Source of the DNA: Trichobilharzia regenti
Lineage: Eukaryota; Platyhelminthes; Trematoda; Strigeidida; Schistosomatidae
Direction: 5' to 3'
DNA: 64,000 bases
Assembly: GCA_944472135.2 (NCBI GenBank)
Contig: OX235267.1
Location: 32,953,312-33,017,311 of the forward strand
The notes under the pieces: generated by a model
Database searches by the model: none
What the model was told of the DNA's origin: nothing
Seen by the model: the letters and a program-made list of their open reading frames with translations, nothing else
Position numbers and translations under genes: made by a program
In this document: positions 12,433-21,953 of the stretch, piece by piece
Layout of the letters: the number at the start of each line of letters is the position of its first letter
Numbering within the stretch: position 1 is the first letter of the stretch

Positions 12433-12690
12433 GACAAACTTTCGCATATGACCACTTCAAGGTGCATATATCAGTTCACCTGCTCGTGCGGAGCCAGGTA
12501 AATGGGTCGTTCTATGCAACTCCTATGAAAACGTTTCAGAGAACATTACACCGCGTGTTTGCAGAGAAGAGGAACTGGATGAATCAAGACCGCCACCTGT
12601 CACAGGCATGTCAACTGACTTATCAGAGAGGGTCATTTACAAAGTAAACAAAAATCTATCAAAGACAGTGTGTTTCCAACTTCTTTGTAA
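12433..12690 (+). pseudogene. PLE GIY-YIG endonuclease, second copy
   Basis: Paralog of 10123-10400 with the same CIYQFTCSCGAR opening in the third frame, a REH stretch and a REGHLQSK end. It differs by scattered substitutions. It is dead by stops and lacks any RT of its own upstream, so it arose as a local duplication carrying the LTR end. Confidence 0.75.
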
Positions 12691-12775
12691 TAATAGTAAT
12701 GTGTATTTTCATATGAACATATAAATTTACATAAAAATGCATGCCGTTTTCACAGGCACGATCAAGTATGATGGA

Positions 12776-12976
12776 AGCACTCATTAAGAAAGCTAGGGAG
12801 ATGGAATATGGGGTACGAACATGTCTGGTACCAAGCAATATATATGCGGTAGCCATAATAATCATAGCCTCAGAGCCTAAAATCAAAAAAGGAGGGAGGG
12901 TGGCGCTAGCTGATCAGTAGATATGGTGGTGGTCACTAAGGAGAATCGCCCCATCCTGCAGGAACAGCAGTATGCA
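12776..12976 (+). repeat. Inverted repeat, left arm
   Basis: About 200 bp, recurring in reverse complement at 13876-14075 with about 90% or better identity by eye. The arms include the landmark cgctagctgatcagtagat. The spacer is about 900 bp. No coding content was recognised. Confidence 0.85.
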
Positions 12977-13875
12977 ATTGTAACAATGTATTTATTTCAT
13001 ATAAACATATTAATTTGCATGAAAATGCATGCCTTTTTTTACAGGCACGATCAAGTATGATATAGTCTCAAATCGTAGATTGTCTACAAGTTAATAATGT
13101 TTCAGCAGTGAAATATTTGATATACATATATATAAATACACTCATTGTCTGCATCAGGCCACATAGTGATTGGATTGTACAGTTGTCCTCCAGGTTGAGC
13201 GGGAAAATCGACTTCGTTTCGTTTTCATCCCGTGGTTGTAGGCATACAATAATCAACCAATATTGAGGTAGGTACAACTTCTGCAAGGGATTGAAATCTG
13301 TTTTTGAAAAATAAAAGTGCTAAGGTGAGTCAATAAAGTGTAATTAAATGTGTAAGTGCAAGCATCAACAATAAATGCATTAATAAAGGAAAATCCCTAG
13401 GCTGACAACGTTCATTTGCAATGTATAGTGCTTCCTGTACAGTTTGAACTATCATGATGTCCACTTTTGTTTTAATACATTTGTCCTCATGCCGGTTTTT
13501 TATTTTATAACTTTTTTTGCATTTAGTGCACAACCGTACCCTACAGAGAATAGGAACAGAATGAGTCGAATCAAATCCATAAAGAGCTATAAAATGTTAG
13601 GTTTAATGGAATATAATGAGGATCGAGTAGTGACGTTATTAGGAAATGAATGAGATAAGACATTGTGTAGTGGTATTCATAGATCTGAAAATGGACAGCA
13701 AGTTAATTTATAAGATGCTTCATAAATCTGTACAGAGCCCACGTGGTCGCATCTCAACAATAGGCTGAGCGAATGGTATATATTTAAGGGCAGAAGCATG
13801 ATCTGTCTAGGCGTACATTATTATCTTTTTCGAGATAAAGATCTAAGCCCTCAGAAAAATCTCGAGCCTTCAAAC
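12977..13875. other. Spacer between inverted repeat arms
   Basis: It begins with a further copy of the cacgatcaagtatgat motif (about 13045-13060, also at 12759-12775). Only short frames follow. No gene or further element was recognised. Confidence 0.4.
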
Positions 13876-14075
13876 TGCATATTGCTGTTCCTGCAGTATG
13901 GGGGGATTCCCCTCAGTGACCGCCACCATATCTACTGATCAGCTAGCGCCACCCTCCATCCTTTTTTGATTTTAGGCTCTGAGACTTTGATTATTATGGT
14001 CACCGCAAATATACTGCTTGGTACCAGACATGTTCGTACCCCATATTCCATCTCCCTAGCTTTCCTATTGAGTGC
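13876..14075 (-). repeat. Inverted repeat, right arm
   Basis: Reverse complement of 12776-12976 with scattered differences. Together with its partner it could form a long foldback or mark the ends of a non-autonomous unit. No flanking duplication was identified. Confidence 0.85.
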
Positions 14076-14161
14076 TTCCAAGAGGTTTCCACGTACATAT
14101 TTAGGAACATATTATATGTGTGTCCGAACAAACAGATTACTTTATAAGAAGTTAAAACCTT

Positions 14162-14524
14162 TGTCAATGTAGTTGAAGATTGAACGATCAATTCATTGTT
14201 GTTTGCTCAAAACCAACTTCCCTATATTTTTCGCGGAGGCATCAATACACCAGTCATCGTCTCATCGGTCGCTGTTCAGAAAGAAGTCAGACCAAAACTT
14301 TCAGAAGTAATATTGTGATTTATTATTGTGATATTTGTTCACAGACCCTAGTAAACACATTATTTTTATAAGTTGGTGTTACAATAAAGAATTCTCAAGT
14401 GGCCAATCGGTCTTTTGGTTTTTTCGTCCGTTATTACTAAGCGTTTCTGAGAAACTGCAAGGAACAGCGTGGGCCCGAGCGTAGCAAGAGCTGGGCATTA
14501 ACGGTTTATGAGACGTGGCTGACA
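14162..14524 (+). repeat. Solo LTR of the BEL-like family
   Basis: It has complete termini TGTCAATG...GGCTGACA and a perfect 5-bp duplication acctt (14157-14161 and 14525-14529). In this orientation an AATAAA poly(A) signal appears within acaataaagaattctc (about 14378), which fixes the LTR sense. The sequence is very close to the LTR at 16466-16828, which lies in inverted orientation about 1.9 kb away. Confidence 0.92.
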
Positions 14525-14529
14525 ACCTT

Positions 14530-15059
14530 AAAGCGTAAATATAATAGGTTTTGTGGATAGTGGAGCAAGATTCATCAGAACACTATAGTTAAGGTTCAAT
14601 GTAGATAGCATGAGCTGAATGTAAGGTCGGTTGTCAGGACTTATTGTACTAAATTATCATGACAGTCTTATATATAGTAAACATCTGACACTGCAAAGTA
14701 ACCTGTCTACACATATTATAAAAAGATATTAACAGAACCAACAAAATTTTAGCATTTGGTTAACAATACTGCAGAATGGTAGTTAGTCTTACAGGGAGCC
14801 TTATGGTAAATCAACCTATATATGATAAGAGTATAATCAATGTTAAAATTCGTATTATCACAGAATACATTAGGCTCAACAACGGAGTTTTATAAGGGAA
14901 ATAAGTATGGTAAAGCAAGAGAACATTTGCTGTATAAATGTTTTATTCATTTTAAGTATCTTAATGACAATCGAATTTCAAGAATTGAGCATGCATAATT
15001 ACTAAGTATTATTTTATTAGTCTAGGAACTAGTGTACTTTCTGCAGTTAAATATTGAAA
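14530..15059. other. Spacer, possible 3' UTR of the CR1-type fragment
   Basis: No coding potential. It lies immediately 3' (minus sense) of the CR1-type coding fragment, so part may be its 3' UTR. Confidence 0.35.
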
Positions 15060-15610
15060 TGCCATTGTTTCACCACTCTACCAGCAATTGAGATCTTTTA
15101 GATGGGCTAGATTGGACATGTTAATATGCTTTTCAAGGCTCCTTTTGAAACTGTCAGGGCTTTCACAGGATCTAGTCTCAGAGGGTATTTGGTTCCGAAG
15201 TTTGCAATATTTAATGGTGAAGAAGTTAGCTCTAGTGGTGAGTTTATGGGTGTTAACCTTGAGAAGGTAGTCATGGTTGCGTAGTCCATACGATTTAGGA
15301 TTAGCCCACGTTATGGATGAGTTACTGTTACAGTGCTTTCTTATAACTTTGAGTAAGAGAAATAAATTGCACTTCACTCTCCTTAACCATAAGGATTCTA
15401 AGTCCAGTCGAATACATCTGTCAAGGTATTCCATTTGCTGATCATAGCCTAATATGCGTTTCGTGAGGAATCTTCGGACAATTTCAACTTTTTTGCCTGC
15501 TGATTTAAAGCTACTGTGTAAGTGGGCGCAGAATTCAAGTTTGGGGCGAATACATATCTTATATATAGCTTATCTGGCTTCTGGAGTGTAAAATTTGTAC
15601 TGTAGAATCC
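15060..15610 (-). pseudogene. CR1-type ORF2 C-terminal fragment
   Basis: Minus-strand reading through two frames gives an IRP.LEFCA-type stretch, KILGYDQQ-type text and then MEYLDRCIRLDLESLWLRR and CNLFLLLKVIRKH, ending LKDLNCW at 15078. The order and spacing match the last 150-200 codons of the intact ORF2 at 38061-41351 (LYKTCVRPLLEYC, then LDPLWTRR). Clear sequence divergence makes it a different, older CR1-type subfamily. Confidence 0.8.
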
Positions 15611-16465
15611 TCTACCGTATGCTTCAGGGAACTTGAAACTAGTCCAGTGTTGTAATTATTTGTAATCGTAGTATTAGTATTTCGAGGTGATCGAATTACA
15701 CGAATCCAACCAAAACACAGAGAGGGCGGAATCCAGGAATTTGTATTTAGCGGAAATATTATTCAATTCATATAAGAAATATATTAGCAATCGACAGTAA
15801 GTATGTAAACAATACAGAGATAGAAACAGTCAATCACCACATCCAGCCTTTACAACTACTGTGGACCTAGTCCGGTATGTTCCCTAAGCTTTCAGTTTTT
15901 TCATTTTGTTTGCAGTTTCTATTTTTCTTTCTTTGTCTTCATTCAATTCATCTTAACCTTCCAGTTATAAAATCAGTTATTTTAAATTTGTTTCCATGCT
16001 CATTTTGTTCACACTTGTAATTCATTCTATCCCTACACAATTTTTGTTTCTCAGCCTCTTGTAATCCATATAAAGTTGAAAATAATTTTCATATTTTATT
16101 CACCATTAAGTCTCATACGTTGTAACTGTTTTCTAATCCTATGTAATCCTGTCTCTAAGCCCCTTTAAATCTCCCTTCGTACCTTCGAACTTTTATATCA
16201 AGTTGAAGATTATTATCTCCTTCATTACAATGTAAAATTGAATAGGTAATAATTGTGTCTATGCAAACTTATGTATAAATGCGATTGCACAGCCTTTGAG
16301 AAAGAAATTGCCGAAAAGATATCGCTGCTGAACTACTTGTTCTTTTTCCTCTTATGTCCTAATGGGTACCTTTGATTGAATCACCGGTATGGCAGTCAAT
16401 TACATATTACTCTCTCTAAAAATATCTTCAAAATCAGCACAACCTACAAGGGGACATGCAATAAA
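15611..16465. other. Pyrimidine-rich spacer, no gene
   Basis: About 15860-16200 is T/C-rich and has no open frame. Nothing was recognised apart from the boundary with the LTR at 16466. Confidence 0.35.
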
Positions 16466-16828
16466 TGCAAGCCACGACACGTAAACCGTTAATGCCCAGC
16501 TCTTGCTACGCTCGGGCCCACGCTGTTCCTTGCAGTTTCTCAGAAACGCTTAGTAATAACGGACGAAAAAACCAAAAGACCGATTGGCCACTTGAGAATT
16601 CTTTATTGTAACACCAACTTATAAAAATAATGTGTTTACTAGGGTCTGTGAACAAATATCACAATAATAAATCACAATATTACTTCTGAAAGTTTTGGTC
16701 TGACTTCTTTCTGAACAGCGACCGATGAGACGATGACTGGTGTATTGATGCCTCCGCGAAAAATATAGGGAAGTTGGTTTTGAGCAAACAACCAAGATTT
16801 GATCGTTCAATCTTCAACTACATTGACA
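16466..16828 (-). repeat. LTR, 3' LTR position of BEL-like unit A
   Basis: The family LTR on the minus strand starts TGTCAATGTAG (16828 downward). Its other end is eroded (plus strand tgcaagcca where relatives have tgtcagcca). It sits where the 3' LTR of the gag-bearing unit would be. The 5 bases outside (ataaa) do not match those outside the partner LTR (gtata after 20428), so the two are not a simple insertion pair. Confidence 0.8.
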
Positions 16829-17968
16829 CTCCACGGCAAATAAGGGATCCAACCATTTTTCCATCACGGCCAATACACGTTGACTTGGATGCCATTGCGT
16901 GTACCTGGGTCACATGGACAGAACTGAAATGGAAAACAAACAGAAAAGCCAACACCACAAGCATACCCACAGCACAATCTCACACATCAATGACAACCTG
17001 CACCTTCCAGTTAAAGGCATCCTCTTGCAAAACAATCGCCACTTGCTGGAATGACTCTTGCAGAATGCAACGTGACCATGGCACCAACTCATGATACTCT
17101 ACGCACATCCTCTCATCCACTCACCACCAATTATCACTGAAATCGCTTGTCACTCATTCTGCCTCAATTCTAGTAACGATGACGCATGCGAGCCTCAGTC
17201 GTTTACACTCTTTCTCCCCGGTGTGTGGGACCGCAGCTAACAATTATCTCCGTATGCATTTCATTCTCAGCAATAGCCTAGCCTCCCCGGCGTATACGAC
17301 CCATCTGCTGTCTCTAACATCAATCAATTCATTCACGGATGTAGAAGACTCGAAACAACTTCAGAAGTAATCACGACGAAAATTTTAACAAAATTATGCA
17401 ATAAAAACAAGGTACGAAAACAACGAGTAAACACAATGAATCCAAAAACACCAATTGACATGACACACCACACATATATAAAAACAGTACACACAAACTC
17501 GCATTTCATGTCTTGATGGAATTCCTTTGAAGAATCGCAGGACTTACACCAGTACGCCTACAACCCTTCACAGGTTGACGATTGTAAGTTGTGGAATGTC
17601 CGGACACAAACAAGATTAACCAACAATTACAATAATTGGAACTCACACAACTATTTAACACAAACATATGTACAATCAACACATCAAATGTTGTGGATTC
17701 TGCCTTGACGAACTACCCTTGAAGAACTGTAGGACTTACAGCAGTACGCCTACATTCCTTCTCAGGTTGATGATCCAAGTGGAAGTCGTCCGGACACAAA
17801 CAGAATTACCAACAGCTAGATGACAAATGATATCAATTCAGTATATACAATATGAACATATGTACAAGATCATACACCAAGCACATTGGACTGCTCATTG
17901 ATGCGCTACCCTTTGAAGAACTGTAGGACTTACACCAGTACGCCTACAACCCTTCTCAGGTTGACGCC
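16829..17968 (-). other. 3' non-coding region of BEL-like unit A
   Basis: It lies between the second ORF and the 3' LTR. It lacks any pol-like frame and contains a three-unit tandem repeat at its inner end (about 17527-17968). No polypurine tract of classical form abuts the LTR. Confidence 0.6.
17527..17968. repeat. Three tandem units of about 193 bp
   Basis: The landmark gaagaactgtaggacttaca and its close variants begin at about 17527, 17719 and 17913 (periods 192 and 194). Each is followed by an agtacgcctac stretch and a cttctcaggttga stretch. Units differ by scattered substitutions. The array lies just 3' of the second ORF in element sense and recurs at 29421-29862 in copy B. Confidence 0.85.
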
Positions 17969-18772
17969 CTAGGTTGGAAAATCGTCGCAGAGTTCATTTG
18001 CTAACTTCCTTCTATCAGCTATATCCTCAAATCTGAACGGCAACACGCCCATGTCATTGTATCGTAGAATATAGATGACGAACAAACACACGACATATCT
18101 CATCAACCAAGTATAGAAACAGAGTAATTTACACCAAAGATAATAACATTCAAATAGTAACTTGAAACTAGAAATGCCTTTATTCATGCAAGTCAATTTA
18201 ACAATTACTCTCTCGTTTACACTTGGCTTATCCTCTCTAAACTGAGCAATATCTTTCGTCTTTTCAAACGCATTAATACTATCATAGTCATTGCATAAGG
18301 CACGTGAGTTCATGGACGTCCATTTCATTGTGGATGACAACACCAACGACGACTGATTGATACAAGTTGATGAACTTAGTGGTGGATCAAAAGCTGTTGT
18401 TGCTTGACTTTCAGAAATTTGTCTACCTGCAAGACCACCACCACTGCTGTCTTTTACTATCAGCTCAGGTTTAGCACTAGCATCTGATGATAGGTGGGCT
18501 ACATGCTGATCAATCACACTGACTGTCTCACAAGTATGCATGCCTTCTGCAACTGCATCTGCATTTATTTCTACTTCACGTTTTAGTTGTACAGAACCTT
18601 TATTCAACTTAGCAGTAGTAGGCATATCCCTCATCTCATAATGATCAACCAAAGACAACTGTGAAGTATCATGATCATTATCACGAATATTCAATTTACC
18701 GTCAACTTCATCATTTTCAAACTCTTTAATAACAGAAGTAGACAATTTTGGTTCCTCCTCACAAATCCCCAA
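17969..18772 (-). CDS. BEL-like unit A second ORF, C-terminal membrane segment
   Basis: A 267-codon frame begins a few bases after the gag stop in a different frame. The only near-start is a TTG-type codon, so translation by frameshift or from spliced RNA is more likely than independent initiation. The N-terminal two-thirds is acidic and Ser/Thr-rich without recognisable domains. The C-terminus has a long hydrophobic, Cys/Tyr/Leu-rich stretch (LLFECYYLWCKLLCFYTW, then VVCLFVIYIL) able to span a membrane once or twice, then a polar tail FEDIADRRKLANELCDDFPT. No protease, RT, RNase H or integrase motif is present. An envelope-like or accessory role is possible but unsupported by homology. Confidence 0.6.
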   Translation of the reverse strand: MGICEEEPKLSTSVIKEFENDEVDGKLNIRDNDHDTSQLSLVDHYEMRDMPTTAKLNKGSVQLKREVEINADAVAEGMHTCETVSVIDQHVAHLSSDASAKPELIVKDSSGGGLAGRQISESQATTAFDPPLSSSTCINQSSLVLSSTMKWTSMNSRALCNDYDSINAFEKTKDIAQFREDKPSVNERVIVKLTCMNKGISSFKLLFECYYLWCKLLCFYTWLMRYVVCLFVIYILRYNDMGVLPFRFEDIADRRKLANELCDDFPT

Positions 18773-18777
18773 AGATT

Positions 18778-19923
18778 TTATCCCTTCACTCTGACTAGTA
18801 ATACCTCGTAAACTTGGGGGTCAGAACTGGACTCTGAAGCAGCAACTCTATTCTGTGACACTCTATTCAACAATGGCTTACCAGTTGCAACTACAGACTT
18901 CTTCACAACAACGTTATCGTCACACAATTCGGAGTCAGGCCTGGAGTTTACATTTAGCTTATCACTGAACTTGCTCTCTGGTTCACAGTTCACCCTTGTA
19001 TGCACCTCTTGCAAACGTGTAAAACACAACCGTGCTTGTCTTGCATCTTGTAACTCATCTGTTGAGGATGTACTACGAAACCTGTTACACTCACTAGGTC
19101 TATATGCATTACTATACATCATGGAGCCTTCTCGATATCCACCTCTCTGAGGCCTATTCGTCATCAATGAGTGCGTTTTACCTTCAGACTGCTCTATTCT
19201 AGGGGTGAGATTCAATATACTGGCAAACTTGCTCATCGATTGATTGACACTATCTTTTACTAGTTTCAGGATATCATCAAACTTTGGCTCGATACCCTCA
19301 TCCTCCATACGGGAGCTTATCTTCACCCACTTCCTTTGCAGTCGAGTAGGTAGACGTCTTGCTATTACTTCTAGTATAAAACTCGAGTTGAGGTCACTCA
19401 TTCGATTCATCGAAATCATTCCATTCTTGTAAATTAGCAAATTATCCAAAAACTCAGTGAGTGCCTGGGAGTCATCCTGTAATTGACCACCATTACCCTT
19501 AACAGCCTCGAATAATTTCCCTGCATTCATCGAAGGTCTTCCAAACCTTTGACGTAATATGCTCATAGCCTCGTAGTAGCCCTCTTTTGGCTTCATAAAC
19601 TTACAACACTGTATAGCTCTTGCAGCATCTCCAGTGCAATATCTCATCAAATACATTAACTTCAATTCATCATTTAATAAAAAACCACTCAACATGATCT
19701 CAAACTCCTTTACAAATTGTAAATAATCGGCCAGGTTTCCATCAAAACACCGTGGTTCAAATTTAGGGAGTTTGATGTTCCTATTATCCCTGAACGGCGA
19801 AACAGTAACATCAACCATGTCATGCTTAACATCAGACACATCGTTACAAGTAACAGACAAGTCACCATGACTTACTCTCCTGTTTGCATTCAAGACACTC
19901 TGTTCCTTCTTTGACCCAGGCAT
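18778..19923 (-). CDS. BEL/Pao-type Gag of unit A
   Basis: 381 codons starting MPGSKKEQSVL and stopping TAA at 18778. Residues about 45-150 read LPKFEPRCFDGN, FVKEFEIML, LKLMYLMRYCTGDAARAI and EAMSILRQRFGRP. This is the DUF1759-type capsid signature of Pao/BEL retrotransposon Gag (schistosome Sinbad belongs to that clade). The frame ends near VYEVLLVRVKG, about where the aspartic protease of BEL elements would begin. It looks as though pol has been deleted just after gag and replaced by the short second ORF. The unit is therefore non-autonomous. A 5' leader of about 145 bp separates the ATG from the LTR at 20069. Confidence 0.8.
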   Translation of the reverse strand: MPGSKKEQSVLNANRRVSHGDLSVTCNDVSDVKHDMVDVTVSPFRDNRNIKLPKFEPRCFDGNLADYLQFVKEFEIMLSGFLLNDELKLMYLMRYCTGDAARAIQCCKFMKPKEGYYEAMSILRQRFGRPSMNAGKLFEAVKGNGGQLQDDSQALTEFLDNLLIYKNGMISMNRMSDLNSSFILEVIARRLPTRLQRKWVKISSRMEDEGIEPKFDDILKLVKDSVNQSMSKFASILNLTPRIEQSEGKTHSLMTNRPQRGGYREGSMMYSNAYRPSECNRFRSTSSTDELQDARQARLCFTRLQEVHTRVNCEPESKFSDKLNVNSRPDSELCDDNVVVKKSVVATGKPLLNRVSQNRVAASESSSDPQVYEVLLVRVKG

Positions 19924-20068
19924 TGTTGAACTTGACCCAATTCCAAAAACGTTCCAGATATTGCTTGTTCAAAGAGGACTTGACCGGCACCAGGAAAGAT
20001 GAACGGTGACTATCCAAACTTTCACCAACTGTTTGAATCCGGCAAAATCTCTTTCGTCCGTCAGAAAC

Positions 20069-20428
20069 TGTCAGTCACGTCTCGTAAACCGTTAATGCCC
20101 AGCTCTTGCTACGCTCGGGCCCACGCTGTTCCTTGCAGTTTCTCAGAAACGCCTAGAAATAACGGACGCAAAACCAAAACACCGATCTGCTGCTTGTTAT
20201 TTCTTTATTGTAACACCAACATATTAAAAACGTGTTTACTAAGGTCTATGAACAAATATTACAAAAATAAATCACAATATTACTTCTGAAAGTTTTGGTC
20301 TGACTTCTTTCTGAACAGCGACCGATGAGACGATGACTGGTGTATTGATGCCTCCGCGAAAAATATAGGGAAGTTGGTTTTGAGCAAACAACAATGAATT
20401 GATCGTTCAATCTTCAACTACATTTACA
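20069..20428 (-). repeat. LTR, 5' LTR position of BEL-like unit A
   Basis: Plus strand TGTCAGTCACG...CATTTACA, 360 bp, adjoining the gag leader. It diverges clearly from the LTR at 28358. It belongs to a variant with aaaaacgtgtttactaagg in the middle. Confidence 0.88.
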
Positions 20429-21581
20429 GTATACTTCAGATAAACATATATTACTAGGCTCTCGCCTTTTTTACATAGCTCGCGCACATAGACTTTTGTG
20501 TTTTTTTGTTCCTTATAAACCTCGTAAGTTGGTGAAATTATCTCCTGTGTTTTACTTTACACTAATTGTTCACAGAAAAGACTGTAATATATCGGGAAAA
20601 ACATATTTCTTGAAAAAATACTATAAAAATTGATGACCCCCGTTCCTGTTATATATTTTGCATTATTAACACCTTTTATATATATATACTTCTGCACCTG
20701 TCTGCCGGTTTTCTTGTGTCTTCTTCTCTTTTCAAAGATACTGCTTTCAACGAAAGTACTGATACAGCCCTGCAATCCTGTACTTATTCGCGATATTGCT
20801 AGCTCATCTGGTAAATAACGGGGACCTCGGTATTATCAAATCCGCTGACAAGTTCAAAGTGGGTCTCATAAACAACCGGAAATGTCACAAATATGATGTA
20901 CTTACAGGTGAATATAAAATTTAATAGACTTTAAAACTCTTTCTGAATGATTTACTGATAATTATTGTTTATTCTGCATCTCTTATGTACCACGTCAGCA
21001 TCTATACAGAAATGCTACTTACCTTCCCAACTAACGCAATCATTTATGATTCCCGCGTGAAATTGACATGTATTTTTTTCAATCACAGTTTAGATTTGAC
21101 GCTATATCTATTTCCTTATTTGTACACTTCATTTTAAATGTTTCTCTCACATTTACCAGTATTCAACTTATTTCTAAATTAACAAATCATATTATATGTT
21201 CTATAAGTTTTCATAAGTGTACATATGTTCATGCCTGTAAAAATGGCTGGTTTCTGTTACAGAAATAAAAAATTATTACTATTAATACCATTATTGTGTT
21301 TCAATTTCTTCACCCTATAAACGATAGCTTACAGTTCAATCAAAGATACTGATTTCCTGAAATTGACGTCTACACTATGAGGAGACCAGTGTGTTGTTCA
21401 AAATTCCTTTGTTTTGTGAGAGGTAATACCCTACGTGTTTATTCTTCTCCAGTCTTTTGAGAAACATAAAGTTAAGAAGGAATAACATATTTCTTACCTA
21501 CTGAAACTTACATTCGTTTTACTGAAAACAATCCAACAGGTGTACCCCTAACTCGGTGCACTAGATTTCGATTATTGCAGA
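20429..21581. other. Uncharacterised cargo, segment A (1.15 kb)
   Basis: AT-rich, with only short open frames (up to 72 codons). A stretch ending gaaataaaaaattattacta near 21265-21290 resembles the A/T-microsatellite tail of a non-LTR insertion. It is present identically in copy B. Confidence 0.4.
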
Positions 21582-21953
21582 TGCCAATGTAGTTGAAGAT
21601 TGAACGATCAATTCATTGTTGTTTGCTCAAAAACCCAACTTCCCTATATTTTTCGCGGAGACATCGATACACCAGTCATCGTCTCAGCGGTCGCTGTTCA
21701 GAAAGAAGTCAGACCAAAACTGTCAGAAGTAATATTGTGATTTATTTTTGTAATATTTGTTCATAGACCTTAGTTAAAAGTTAATTTTATGTTGCCTATA
21801 TGTTGGTGTTACAATAAAGAATTCTCGAGTAGCCAATCGGTGTTTTGGTTCGTCGTCCGTTATTTCTAGGCGTTTCTGAGAAACTTCAAGGAACAGCGTG
21901 AGTCCCAGCGTGGCAAGAGCTGGGCATTCACGGTTTGCGATACATGGCTGACA
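21582..21953 (+). repeat. Solo LTR of the BEL-like family
   Basis: TGCCAATG...GGCTGACA, 372 bp, with a perfect 5-bp duplication gcaga (21577-21581 and 21954-21958). It is opposite in orientation to the LTR at 20069. The same solo LTR with the same duplication exists in copy B, so it predates the 7-kb duplication. Confidence 0.92.

Noticed and set aside
17527..17968. CRISPR-like array from three regularly spaced repeats
   Set aside because: Eukaryotic context, a period of about 193 bp with similar spacers, only three units, no cas genes. It is an ordinary tandem repeat in an LTR element.
19244..19432. Plus-strand frame across gag
   Set aside because: Shadow of the minus-strand Gag frame. The same shadow appears at 31138-31326.
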